The position numbers and the translations under genes were made by a program. From Spirogloea muscicola (lineage: Eukaryota > Streptophyta > Zygnematophyceae > Spirogloeales > Spirogloeaceae), in NCBI GenBank assembly GCA_009602725.1, contig WELB01000077.1, positions 557,499 to 621,498 of the forward strand: a DNA stretch of 64,000 bases, written 5' to 3'. The notes beneath the pieces are model-generated. The model was not told the DNA's origin, made no database searches, and worked only from the letters and a program-made list of their open reading frames with translations. Shown piece after piece: positions 54,747-64,000 of this stretch. The number at the start of each line of letters is the position of its first letter. Position 1 is the first letter of the stretch.

Positions 54747-57700
54747 ATCCATTGGGCTCGCAACCACCGGGCCCTTCATTGCAATATCCATTCGTGCACT
54801 TGGTACAGCTCAAGCCATTTTTGATGTCGTCGTCGCACTGCCTGCAGCATTGCAGTGCGCGCAGCACTCGCTGCATGTTTCTCCGCCCGTGTAATGGTAG
54901 TTGTCGTAGGTGAGAAAGCTGGGGTGGCACACACTACCAACCGGCTTCGTGCTCACCACCTTTGTGCATTGCCCATTGCTGCAAAATCGTGAAGTGACGA
55001 GTCACAAATTCAGTAAGCATAATGGGTGTCAGCAAACATCAGAAAGCCGAATGTGGCCATCTTCAATCTTTCTTGATGCATGGTAACAATCAAAGTTAAG
55101 CTAAGCTGTGTGCTGGGCAGGCAATGCGCTGGTGGACTGAGTGTCTGAAAGTGTACGGCTAGATAAGCCAAACACAGGAAAGCATACAACCATATCTGGA
55201 GGATGTAGTCACCTGCATCCGTTGATTTGGCAGCGGGGATCAATGGCAGTTGCACCTGCCGTGTTGACATCACAGAAGCTGCCATTGGGGTGGATTCTCA
55301 CTGTATTACACTGACCTCCCCTGCGCAGCAGTGTGACAGGCATGACAAGGCTTAATGTCTGCCAGCTAGGAATCTGAGTGTTGACAGGTTCGAATCATAC
55401 AGTCTATAGGAAAGGCCTTGAGTATCAAGTTGCAGCATCTCAAGTGGCCGGGCGAGTGTAATGAAGACCTGCACTCCTGGTCGACGCAGGGTGTTCCTAT
55501 CTGCACGCCGCACTTTGTGCCGTCCATAGCATTGTAGGAATGATTCACATTGCACTGGCCTTGACCACTTTGGCCGAGGCGCCATTGTCACGCTCCCCAA
55601 GCAAGCAGTCAGTGCCCAAGAGTGGTTGAAGAGGTGAGGGTGCTCGCACAACGCTTCATGTTTCTGGGCTTATGCTTAATCATTTCACACATTACTCAGC
55701 AGCAAGCACGTGTGGTCATAAGTACGTCAATTGCACCGAGCACGTGCGCTACTGGGGACCTTCAGTCTCAGCTTGAGCTAAGGGTTCTGCGTCCATTGCC
55801 AAGCTAGCAGGCCAAAACCTTTGTTTGCTTCGGTGTTAAAAGGGTGTCGATGCAGCTACTAAGCATAGCCTTGGCCTTACTTGCAGCGGTAGACATTGGT
55901 GCACTTGTCAACGTTCAGACATGGTGTCGTGGCTGGAGCAGCGTGATTCTGGCAGTAGCCAATCTGGCTTTTGCTGTACCACACCAGAGTGTTATAGGAT
56001 CATAAATCTATAGAACTTAAGTGAGTTGTACCACTTAATGGTGCACAGGGCTGAATCATCTATAATGGCCAGAAAGCAATGTCACTTGGCAGTATAATAC
56101 ATGCAGAAGTGGTCCACAGAAGGGCCGTGTCAACTAGCATTCACCTGAAGTCACCTCCGCATGTGTAGAGGTTGCAAGCATCTCCCTTGGGCAAGGGGTG
56201 GAGGTCGGGGCCAACACTGCCGTAGCCGTATATATAGTAGTAGGCATTATTTCCGAAGAGCAAGTTAGTCCCTGGTATACAATCTGTTCTGTTGTTGTAC
56301 TTGCCCTGGCAAGTGCCACTCCCGGGACAAATTGCAGGCACAACGTCAGAAAAGCAACAAGATGCAATATCTGCTGGCGTATAAACAGGGCTTTGAGAGG
56401 ATTCCTAGAAGGAATGGACGCGAGGCTTCTGGTCAGGAGGTCTGCCACTCAGGGCTTTCAAATCAGGGCTTCTAGGTCTTCTGGTGAGGCTTCCAGTCTG
56501 GGCATAGGAGTGCGGATTGCAACATTGCAAGGGGCCACTCGGGTTGCAAGATGCTGCATTGGGCGCCATGTGAGTGGGAAGTGGACTGATGCACACGCAT
56601 GCTGCAATAGCTGCCAGCTGCAGCTAGCTGCCTTTCTTCTCTTCAAGAGGTGTCTGTTGTTGCGACCTATTGCTCGCTTGACAGTTGCAGACTCAGCTGC
56701 TCTCAGGCTACCTAACAGCTGTGATACAAGTCCGGACAGCTTCTGTACTCACTGGCAAGTCAAGTTTGCGCAATTATCACTCCGCCTGGTGAAACATGGT
56801 GTCCCATCAGGGACATCCTTCGTAAGGTTGCAGAAGCCAGCCCCACTGTCTCAAGCACACGACAGCGCATGGTTGTTACCACTGGGCAGCCTCTCAGTGA
56901 GGCGCACAATTGAAGCATGAGATGCATGAGCTTCCGGCTAGTAAGTCAACTACCATAGGAAGCAAACGAAGTGGGCTATGCACAACATGGGCGCTGTCTA
57001 GCACTGAAGCGCCGTTTGTCATGTACAAAGATGAAATTTCAGACCCTACAAGGGGACAGATCTCTTCAGACGATCACTGGCCCAACAGAAAGGTCAGAAA
57101 GGTCCAGAAGGATGACGAGCCAAGACGAAGGCAGACAAGTGCAAGAGAGAACATGCTCGCAGCTCTCTTGTAGAGGCTTGACATGTCGACCGGGGCATCC
57201 ATCTTACTTGCAAATGATTGCATGGCATTCCAGTGACAAGCCGTCCACACGTTCGATGGGGCTGCCGTCATAGATATAATCAGGGTAATCCGCAGGGTAA
57301 TGCGGGCGAATAGTTTTGCAGGGTTTGGAGGTGCTCCAAAAGTTTGTCGGCACGCATGCGCCGCTCCTGGCCAGCGAGAAAGGACGTGCATGAGCACCAG
57401 AATCCATTAGTCCGCAGACACAGAGTTTGTGCGATCAATTCCAACCATGTTAGCCATGCACAAATCAAGCACCAGTGACCCGAAGACATGGTGGTAGAAA
57501 CAAAGAGGTCGACTGTGGAGTGAGAAGCAGTGGCCGCATTCTGGCCCTTGGATGTTGCTCCACTTGTTATGCAGGCATCCTGCATGGCTGTGGAGAATGT
57601 CACAGAGTCCTCACTCGTCGCAGCGAGCTTTATAGCACAGTTGATCACCTCCCGGGTAACCGGTGCACGTGCGGTTCACATTGATGATAGTGTTGCATTG

Positions 57701-60700
57701 TCCAGCTCTGCACCAGCAGCAGCAATGAAGAGCTGTGTCAAATGGAGGACCACAAGGGCTTCTTCTGATGGAAACAAGGGTTGGGGCAAGGAAAGCCTGG
57801 GTCGGATAACAAGGACGAATGAAAGCAATCGCTGGCCACACAGCAGCCGTACAAGGCCTACCGCAGACACTGATGCAAGCCAGCAAGCATGCACCTGTCC
57901 ACTGGAACACAAGCCTGCTATATGTGCTGTTTTCCAAGTGCCCTTACTTGCATTTGTATGAGGTGCATCCACCATTAGAGTCTTGTTGGCATGTAGTGCC
58001 ATCCTCATAAGCGAAATAGTTGCACCGCCCAGTCGTGGAGCTGAGAAGCACCATAATTGAGGGCTCAGAATGTAGGGCAAGTTTGTGGCTGCATACTTAC
58101 GTCCACCAGTGACTCACTCCCTTCCACATGACCATATACTTGATCAAGAAATCTCTTCAGAACCCTACTTTGTGGTGTCTGAAACATGGAGCAGTAAATC
58201 CTACTGGAGGGGTCTGGATCTGCTCCAAAAGACTACCAAGTGTGAGAATTTGGAGATGAGGGTTTGGGATCATGGTCACGATCAGGGTGTGATGGTCTGG
58301 TGTTGTGCTTTTCCGTCTTGAGTATGGCTGAATATGAGAGCAGCCGCAGTAACTATTTGCTTATAATAGGCACTCACTCGAAAGTTACACTTGAGCATTG
58401 GGTGATATTAAACCCCGCAAACTTGCTGCACTGCATGTCGAACTGGTAAGGTGCTTCGCAGTCTGCACAATAAGACGGAGCAAGCGGTAGCGCATGAGTA
58501 GCTGCATGGGCGAGGGCAAGAGCAGCTTGCGTACAAGACTTTATCTGTTGAATGGCTGGTTGTCATTGCCTGCAACCAGCTTCATGCAAGCGAATGATGC
58601 TATGTGAGCGCGGTTCTGAAAGAGGGTGCAGGGCGTCTCATGGGTGTCACAAGGAATTACGAGGTCCCAGCAGCGCTTTGCAGACTGATGCCGGCCTCTG
58701 AAATTTGGCAGGGGGCTTGAAGCAGTTGAGTGAGGTGTGAACAGAGAGATTTGGCCACACTGAAACCGGGGCGGTGCCAACCAAGAAGTTGCCAGACAGA
58801 TCCAGCCAACGCAGTTGCTTGCTGAGCCAGTAGTTTGGATCATTAATATCCTCTGTTGGAGGGGGAAATATTGGGCAGGATCCTTCGAAGCTGTTGTAGG
58901 AGATGTCACTGTCACAGGGTAAGCCCACTGTCAGCGACACATGCAGTAGAGCTTATGGTGAGATTGGTGGGATGAGGGTATCAATAGTCAAGGGGTTGTC
59001 TATACTGGGTTCGTGTCTGAAAATTTGAGGGGCTGGAGGTCCTTGAAAATCTCATGAACCAGAGGAGTGAACGACAAGGAGAGAGAGGTCAGTCTGAGCG
59101 TGGCTGCAGGATTAACCTGGCCACGACTTTCTAGATCTATTTGATTACGAGAAAACGAGAGCTGCATGGTAATGTCTGCTCACAATTTCCGCAGACCAGG
59201 AGCAACTTGGTTCTTGAGGTAAAACCAATAAGGCATCCCGATCAAGTTATTGTGGGCCAGATTGCTGCACAATGTCAGCAGGACAACTGTGACTCAGCTG
59301 CAGCTGCGTGGGTCAACAGCTGCAAGCAAGGAACGTTCTGTAGACCGCCTGCTGCCTTAGCATGGCCCACAATGACAGTCTTGCTGAGCCAGTCAGCGCG
59401 CCAGACAATTGAGCCTCATGCAACAGCATCTTCACCACTAATTGCCATGTCAAAGCGCTATCACAAGGCGTGAGCTATCTGGTCAAGAGTTGCGCCACAT
59501 CGGGTGCTCATTGTTGGACCAGCCCTGGCAGTAGAAGCTCACATGACTTGAAGATTAGTGGAACCGTATTGGAAGAAGAAAGTTTCAGGAAAAAAACCAG
59601 TGAAGTTGTTGTAGGACCCGTCACTGAGAGTGCGGGCAGCAGCATCAGTATGTCACATCACTGACTACCTTGGCTATCAGCTGATATTGTCTCAATGCCT
59701 GGCGGCCCGCCAGACATTAAGGGCAGTGACTAGACCCCCTTGAGCAGTCATTTCAGGTAGCTCTGCATTGTGCGATGTGTGTGCTCGGAACCAAATGGAT
59801 AGGAGAGAGGGACGTGCTGCAAACACACAAGACTAGAAGGTTGCGTGCTTCGACGTGAGGAATTGTGCCGTGCATGCGGTTGTGCGCCACTTGGCTGCAA
59901 TGTTAAAAGCACAGTGCAGTATGATCATTTGAACTGTCCATCGATGCAGCCAAGCTCTGCTGCTGAAGGTAGCCGAAGTATGGCAACTTGGTCACATGAT
60001 ATACACGACTATGAGACAAGAAAGCAAATGCAGGGCAGAAATCGAGATATCAGAAGGCAATCTGCACCAAGTGAGGGGCAAAAGGACAAGACAGACTGGA
60101 AGAGAAGTATCACAAAGCAACATCACATGACAAGGAGATTGTGTCACTTACAACTTTAGTAGGTAGGGCAATTGGTAGAAGAAACCTGCATTTAGTGTGC
60201 CTGGTTGTAGTCGAGTATGCTGCAAGAATTGAAAGTATCATAGGAGCCAAAGAGAGTCGGTCAGTAGCTGAGGTCCTGGACAAGATGGAGCAAGGATGAG
60301 GACAGCTATAGCAAGGACACATCCACATTCCTACGAATTGTGCACAAATGAATGGTCTGTAAGGCCACTGACAGGATGGTGAGTTGTGGTCCAAAGCTTG
60401 GTGGGATTGGGCCCGTCAGATTGTTGCAGCAGAGATGGCTGGAATAAACAAGCGCACAACAACAGCTTGCCATCTGATTAATGCAAGGAAATCAGAAGGT
60501 GCCGCGAGAACTTGGCACAAAGGCCTGATCATAGGAAAGGGGCTCATTCAGAGGGGGCGAGGGCTGTGAAAGCCAGCCAAAGATGCATCTACTACCAAGG
60601 CTTGGTCAACCCTCCAAAATGCAGACAAACAAGATGAGCGAGGCTGAAGTCAACCACGCACTACCAGACACGTTGCAGATGGATGAGTCAGTCGTTCACA

Positions 60701-62548
60701 AGTGCACGAGCAAGCAATTAAAAGCCTGTGAACACTCACAGCAGGAGCAATGTGCTTGAACCCCCAAGGTTGGCTGGGATAGTTCCGGTCAGAGAACTAT
60801 GGTCCTGCAGATGACCGTGCACCACGCAAGGACTTCCAGGTTCTCAAGTTGCTGGCATTGCTTCTTCCGCTTGTTACCAAAGCCTCTCCTTGGGCAGTGG
60901 CGGTGCAGGCTTGAGAAGTTTGTCAACTCACAGCATTGAGAGCTTCGGCTGGACGACATGCAACTATCGCTGGCCATGTTGACCAGGGCCATTGGGCAGC
61001 GGCCCCAGTACCTGACGCGGGCCACTCCGCCGTCCCCTGGGGCGTTGGCAGCGTATGCANCGGTCACGGCGGCTGCGGCAAAAGCCGCCGGCGGGGCGGC
61101 ATGGGGGGATGGGGGCCAACTGACAGACGGGGGCGGCTGAGAGAAGGCGCGCGGGGCGCATGAATTGAAAGGGAGGCCAATTCAAGCCAATACATTGTTC
61201 AGGCAGAGTCGAGTGCAGACTAAACGAGGCTACATAATACGGAGACCTAATCTAAGGCTGGGGAAGAAGGGGTGCAGACGGGCCCCAGGGGCGGCGGTTT
61301 CGAAGCGCGCAGCCCCGCTGTTCTGGCCCCCTTCTCGTTCTTCGTTCATTCTTTTTTGGGCTCGCTTGTCCAGCCCCTATCCTCAATGGGCGAGCCCTTT
61401 CTTCCTGTTCCCGCGCCCAGCAACATGGTCAATCGCCCTGGGGCCCCCCCCACAATGCCGCCCCACCTGGCCGCTTCCCAATTTCTCGCTCTCCGCTTTC
61501 GCTTTTTCGGCCCCTTCGGACCTTGTGAACACTACTATCAGAGGCTCCTCACTCGTACGTACTGAGTGCTCCATCCTCCCCCTGTTTTACCATAGCTTCC
61601 TCAGGCCCCTTTGTCCATTGTCCGTTGTCCATTCTTTTTGGGCTGGCTTTGCCAGCCCGGCGCTTCCATGGGGAGCCGGTTGACTTCCCTGCAGCTCTTC
61701 ATCAACGTGCAGGGCGCGCTCTAAGTCTTCTTCTTCTTCTAAGTCAGGCCTCCGGCTTTCGTGGCGGCGCTCCAGCTCCCCAAGTTAGCTTGTCAGATTT
61801 GTTTGTGCTCACCCGTGGGTACTAATGTCATCTTAGGTACCTTAGATTAGGTCTCCGTATTATGTAGCATTGTTTAGTCTGCACTCGACTCTGCCTGAAC
61901 AATGTATTGGCTTGAATTGGCCTCCCTTTCAATTCATGCGCCCCGCGCGCCTTCTCTCTCCTGCAGCCGGGTCGCTGGAGCAAGTGTATCGAATGCGCCT
62001 GGCCGTCTCGCTGCAGAGGTCCATGGCCCGGGCGCTGCACCTTCGTGCCGGCAGAGCCCTCGCTGCTGCCTCTGGCTCTGGCCAGGGGACCCACTTCCAG
62101 GAGCCCAGCATCTCTGATCTGCGGCTGCTTAGCAGGGGTTACTGAGTGTCTCGTAGCAGCTTTGTTTCTGTTACTTAGCGCTTCCCATGGCCCCCTTCTC
62201 GTACTCTGTTCATTCTTTTTCGGGCTGGTTGTTCCAGCCCCTATTCTCAATGGGCGAGCACTTTCTTCTTCTTTGGCAGTTGATTGAGGTTGGTAGGAAT
62301 GGTCCCTGTCAGCCGGTTGCCATACAGGTACCTGGAACATGGGCACGTTGGCATGCGCCTTGCTTAATTCTTCGCATGTACGCGGCCAAGAGCAGTATCA
62401 CAAACCAATTGTATGTACTGAAAAACCACAACTCTGACTTGACTCTGGCGCGACGAGAAGGGGAGCCGTGTCTTACAGCCGCTGCAGCTCTGTCATGTTG
62501 GTGAGCTTGGTGGTGATGGTGCCGTTGAGGCCAGCATTGACCACCACT
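54747..62548 (-). CDS. LRR ectodomain followed by about ten Cys-rich exon modules
   Basis: Large many-exon minus-strand gene, incomplete at both ends. LRR-coding exons: 62548-62477 (72 nt, exactly one repeat, GLNGTITTKLTNMTELQRL), 62331-about 62277 (LYGNRLTGTIPTNLNQL), then beyond an inserted repeat 60804-60740 (SLTGTIPANLGGSSTLL), about 60425-60371 (LTGPIPPSFGPQLTIL), about 59905-59840, 59640-59555, 59275-59215, 59115-59000 and 58930-58650 (WLDLSGNFLVGTAPVSV). Cys-rich exons: 58462-58378, 58040-57948, 57707-57615, 57366-57208, 56845-56753, about 56340-56155, 55973-55881, 55560-55469, 55320-55213 and 54978-54747. Several modules read G.C......DG..C......C....C, for example GRCNYFAYEDGTTCQQDSNG. 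Many modules are about 93 nt, so exon phase is conserved. Probably a secreted or membrane-anchored surface protein. No kinase or membrane helix was found. One module (54860-54840) seems frameshifted. Confidence 0.65.
61060..61060. other. Single-n assembly join inside the LRR gene
   Basis: Lies beside the inserted repeat block (61140-62277). The sequence between 60960 and 61139 reads poorly as LRR in any frame, so order and orientation here are doubtful. Confidence 0.6.
61140..61967. mobile_element. Foldback-type element with about 117-bp terminal inverted repeats
   Basis: 61140-61258 and about 61850-61967 are inverted repeats of each other with only a few mismatches. They start GAGAAGGCGCGCGGGGCGCA at the outer end and end ACGGAGACCTAATCTAAGG inside. 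The roughly 590-bp interior carries two CCAGCCC...ATGGGCGAGC motifs and RT-terminus-like frames (61690-61825, ending LTRGY) but no transposase. No clear target-site duplication is seen, since the right end abuts another repeat. Best guess: a non-autonomous DNA element or a composite. Confidence 0.7.
61968..62277 (+). mobile_element. Near-identical dispersed repeat, copy 3 (RT terminus)
   Basis: Reverse complement of 10497-10795 with very few differences. The plus strand encodes VYRMRLAVSLQRSMARALHL and SISDLRLLSRGY, then stop at about 62145, followed by the CAGCCCCTATTCTCAATGGG motif. It abuts the foldback element on the left and an LRR exon on the right. Confidence 0.8.
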
Positions 62549-63430
62549 CTGCAGGCATTGAGCCACATCCTCAAGACCACTTTCTCAAAGCTGTAGTAGT
62601 CACGACTCGGAGGCCGACTACATCAGCCGTATGGCCGGGCTCAGAGGCCTTCGCGCAAGCACGCTCGAGCCGCGCGACAGTGAGCCTCATGGATGGTTGT
62701 AACTCTCTGGGGGCGACCGCAAGAGTGACACAATGGCGAAATACTTGATGGCCCATCCAGTATGATAAGGTATACTAGTTGGTCTTTAAATTGCTCCAAT
62801 GGACTCAGTGACGGTCTTAGCGCCTCAAGGGCGACGAGGCGGCAGCTCGGAAGCACTGCAGCATTTTGATCAGCGGCGGCGCTGACGCCGTGCCGGTAAA
62901 GCTGCACTTGACCGCCGGCGTTGGCTCGGCCGGCGTGGTGGCATTCTGACGACACCCGGGGCTAAAGAAGCATGTTGCATACGAATATCGACGGGACCAG
63001 GACACTTGCGCGTATTGGAAAGATGGAAGGCCAAAGTGGGCCAAGTACAGCGGCAAGCCCATCTGATGACATACATTACCGGCTGCAGAAAATCTGACCA
63101 GGGGGCACAAGACACCTTAGAGATGCGGTGGGCACACTCACAGCGAGGTTACGCGGCCAAAGGCGCACTGAGATCCGAGCCAAGAGCAATTACTGCCCGG
63201 CTGGGGAACGTCGGTGAGAACATCATCCGTGCGGTTGCAGCCAGCGCAGGGGTTGGCGCCCGCCCAGCTCGCCAGCACGGGCGGACTTCGCACCGCGGCT
63301 TTGAAGGCCAGCAGAGCGCCAACGGCAAGAAACAGAAGTATCCCTCGTCAGCGTCAGCGCGGCCAGCGTCGGCGTCAGTGGCCTCGCGGCCGCGGCTGAT
63401 GGCGGGCTGCGGGAAGCAAAAGAAGGCTGC
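62549..63430. other. Probable 5' region of the LRR/Cys-rich gene, not resolved
   Basis: The minus strand at about 62965-62825 encodes CRQNATTPAEPTPAVKCSFT and APPLIKMLQCFRAAASSPLR, which could be the N-terminal cap of the LRR gene, but the join to the 62548 exon is not clear. No confident start codon found. Confidence 0.3.
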
Positions 63431-63434
63431 TGAT

Positions 63435-63830
63435 ATTGACAGAGCGGCTATGAAGGCCGGCCAGGTCCATTCAGAGGGTGTTCATGACTATATTAGCGGA
63501 GCCACAAGGAGTCAAAGAGGAGTATCTACTATGCAAAATTTGACTACAGCGTATGATCCATCATAGCCTTCTCCACAAGCTGGATATCAACGTGCGGCTG
63601 CTGATGTGAAACGAGCGGCTGTGAAAGCCAGGCTGCGTGGGCTGGATGGGGCTGCAACGGCGGTGGGGGAGCGGCCAGAAGGCGGCGCGCCGCTGGGAGC
63701 TCCGCGAGTTCCTGTGCTCGCCCAGAAGGAGAATGCGGCTGAAACTGATATCAGAATAGCGGCTGTAGAGGCCAGCCAGGTGCATACAGACGGTTCATGA
63801 CCATGTTAGCGGAGCCACTGGCCAGGCAGG
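63435..63830 (-). repeat. Two copies of the GTGGCTCCG...CACCTGGCTGGC repeat
   Basis: 63448-63512 and 63758-63820 read (as complement) GTGGCTCCGCTAA, then CATGAAC and CCTGGC(T/C)GGCC, as at 2895, 6920 and 11068. Between and around them is unrecognised GC-rich sequence. Confidence 0.6.
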
Positions 63831-63968
63831 CGGGGCGCTATTGGTAGCACTCTGGCCAGCGATAGACCGTTAGAATAGGCTTGGGGCGGCCGCTTCGTGA
63901 GCCGGCTGCGGTGATGGCAGCAATGGCGGCTGGCGCCAACGGCGAGGCTCGCCCGCCGGCGGGCCGAG

Positions 63969-64000
63969 GGACGGGTCGTGGCGGCGAGAGTTCGAACCTC
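63969..64000 (-). tRNA. Possible 3' end of a tRNA-Ser cut by the window edge
   Basis: Read on the minus strand from 64000: GAGG, TTCGAAC (T loop), TCTCG, CCGCCAC, G. The T stem pairs (with one G-T), and CCGCCAC plus a G discriminator fits a Ser-type acceptor end. The rest would lie right of the window. No T run follows the 3' end, which weakens the call. Confidence 0.2.

Overview
The window looks like nuclear DNA of a streptophyte (charophyte-type) green alga, but no species can be named. The genes carry many short GT-AG introns. They include a nuclear psaE with a transit-peptide-like leader, a cytosolic GSII glutamine synthetase, a plant-type CAT amino-acid transporter, a malectin/LRR receptor kinase and an LRR receptor of STRUBBELIG/ALE2 flavour. 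A ZCRB1 (U11/U12-31K) homologue implies a minor spliceosome, which chlorophyte algae such as Chlamydomonas are thought to lack. The assembly is a scaffold: two N runs (20642-21104 and 32316-32995), six single-n joins (809, 5991, 11363, 28060, 44212, 61060), and 17 nt of Illumina adapter at 28061-28077.

Layout. 1-14.3 kb is repeat-rich. It holds three broken copies of an ecdysoneless (ECD/SGT1-family) gene, two of them head to head in a palindromic duplication of about 3 kb per arm. A fourth, 3'-flank-only copy lies at 12.85-14.28 kb. Among them are fragments of reverse-transcriptase C-termini and a 5'-truncated ribosomal protein uL14 (RPL23) gene. 14.4-26.8 kb carries two divergent receptor genes: a malectin-LRR kinase on the minus strand (15 exons, 1013 codons) and, on the plus strand, an LRR / proline-rich / ALE2-like ectodomain protein ending in a pseudokinase (14 exons, 1091 codons). 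27.8-29.8 kb holds an F-box-like 5' exon joined at an adapter to what may be a kinetochore SKA-like gene. 30.5-35.0 kb is a divergent pair: a GGQ-domain release-factor-like gene (minus) and ZCRB1 (plus). 37.7-41.2 kb is glutamine synthetase, 42.6-43.7 kb psaE (minus), 44.2-47.3 kb the CAT transporter, and 47.8-49.2 kb a short-chain dehydrogenase with a frameshift (minus). 49.2-54 kb has no recognisable gene but contains perfect hairpins and tandem repeats. 54.7-62.5 kb on the minus strand is a large many-exon gene for an LRR ectodomain followed by about ten short cysteine-rich modules, mostly one per exon. It is interrupted at 61.1-62.3 kb by a nested repeat element.

Exon models were built by hand from GT-AG sites, reading-frame continuity and remembered family motifs. 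The receptor kinase, the LRR pseudokinase, CAT, psaE and ZCRB1 models close in frame across all exons, which is good internal support. The genes are mostly unrelated housekeeping or receptor functions and form no operon-like system. The most unusual biology is the ectodomain combinations of the two LRR genes at 21-27 kb and 54-63 kb.
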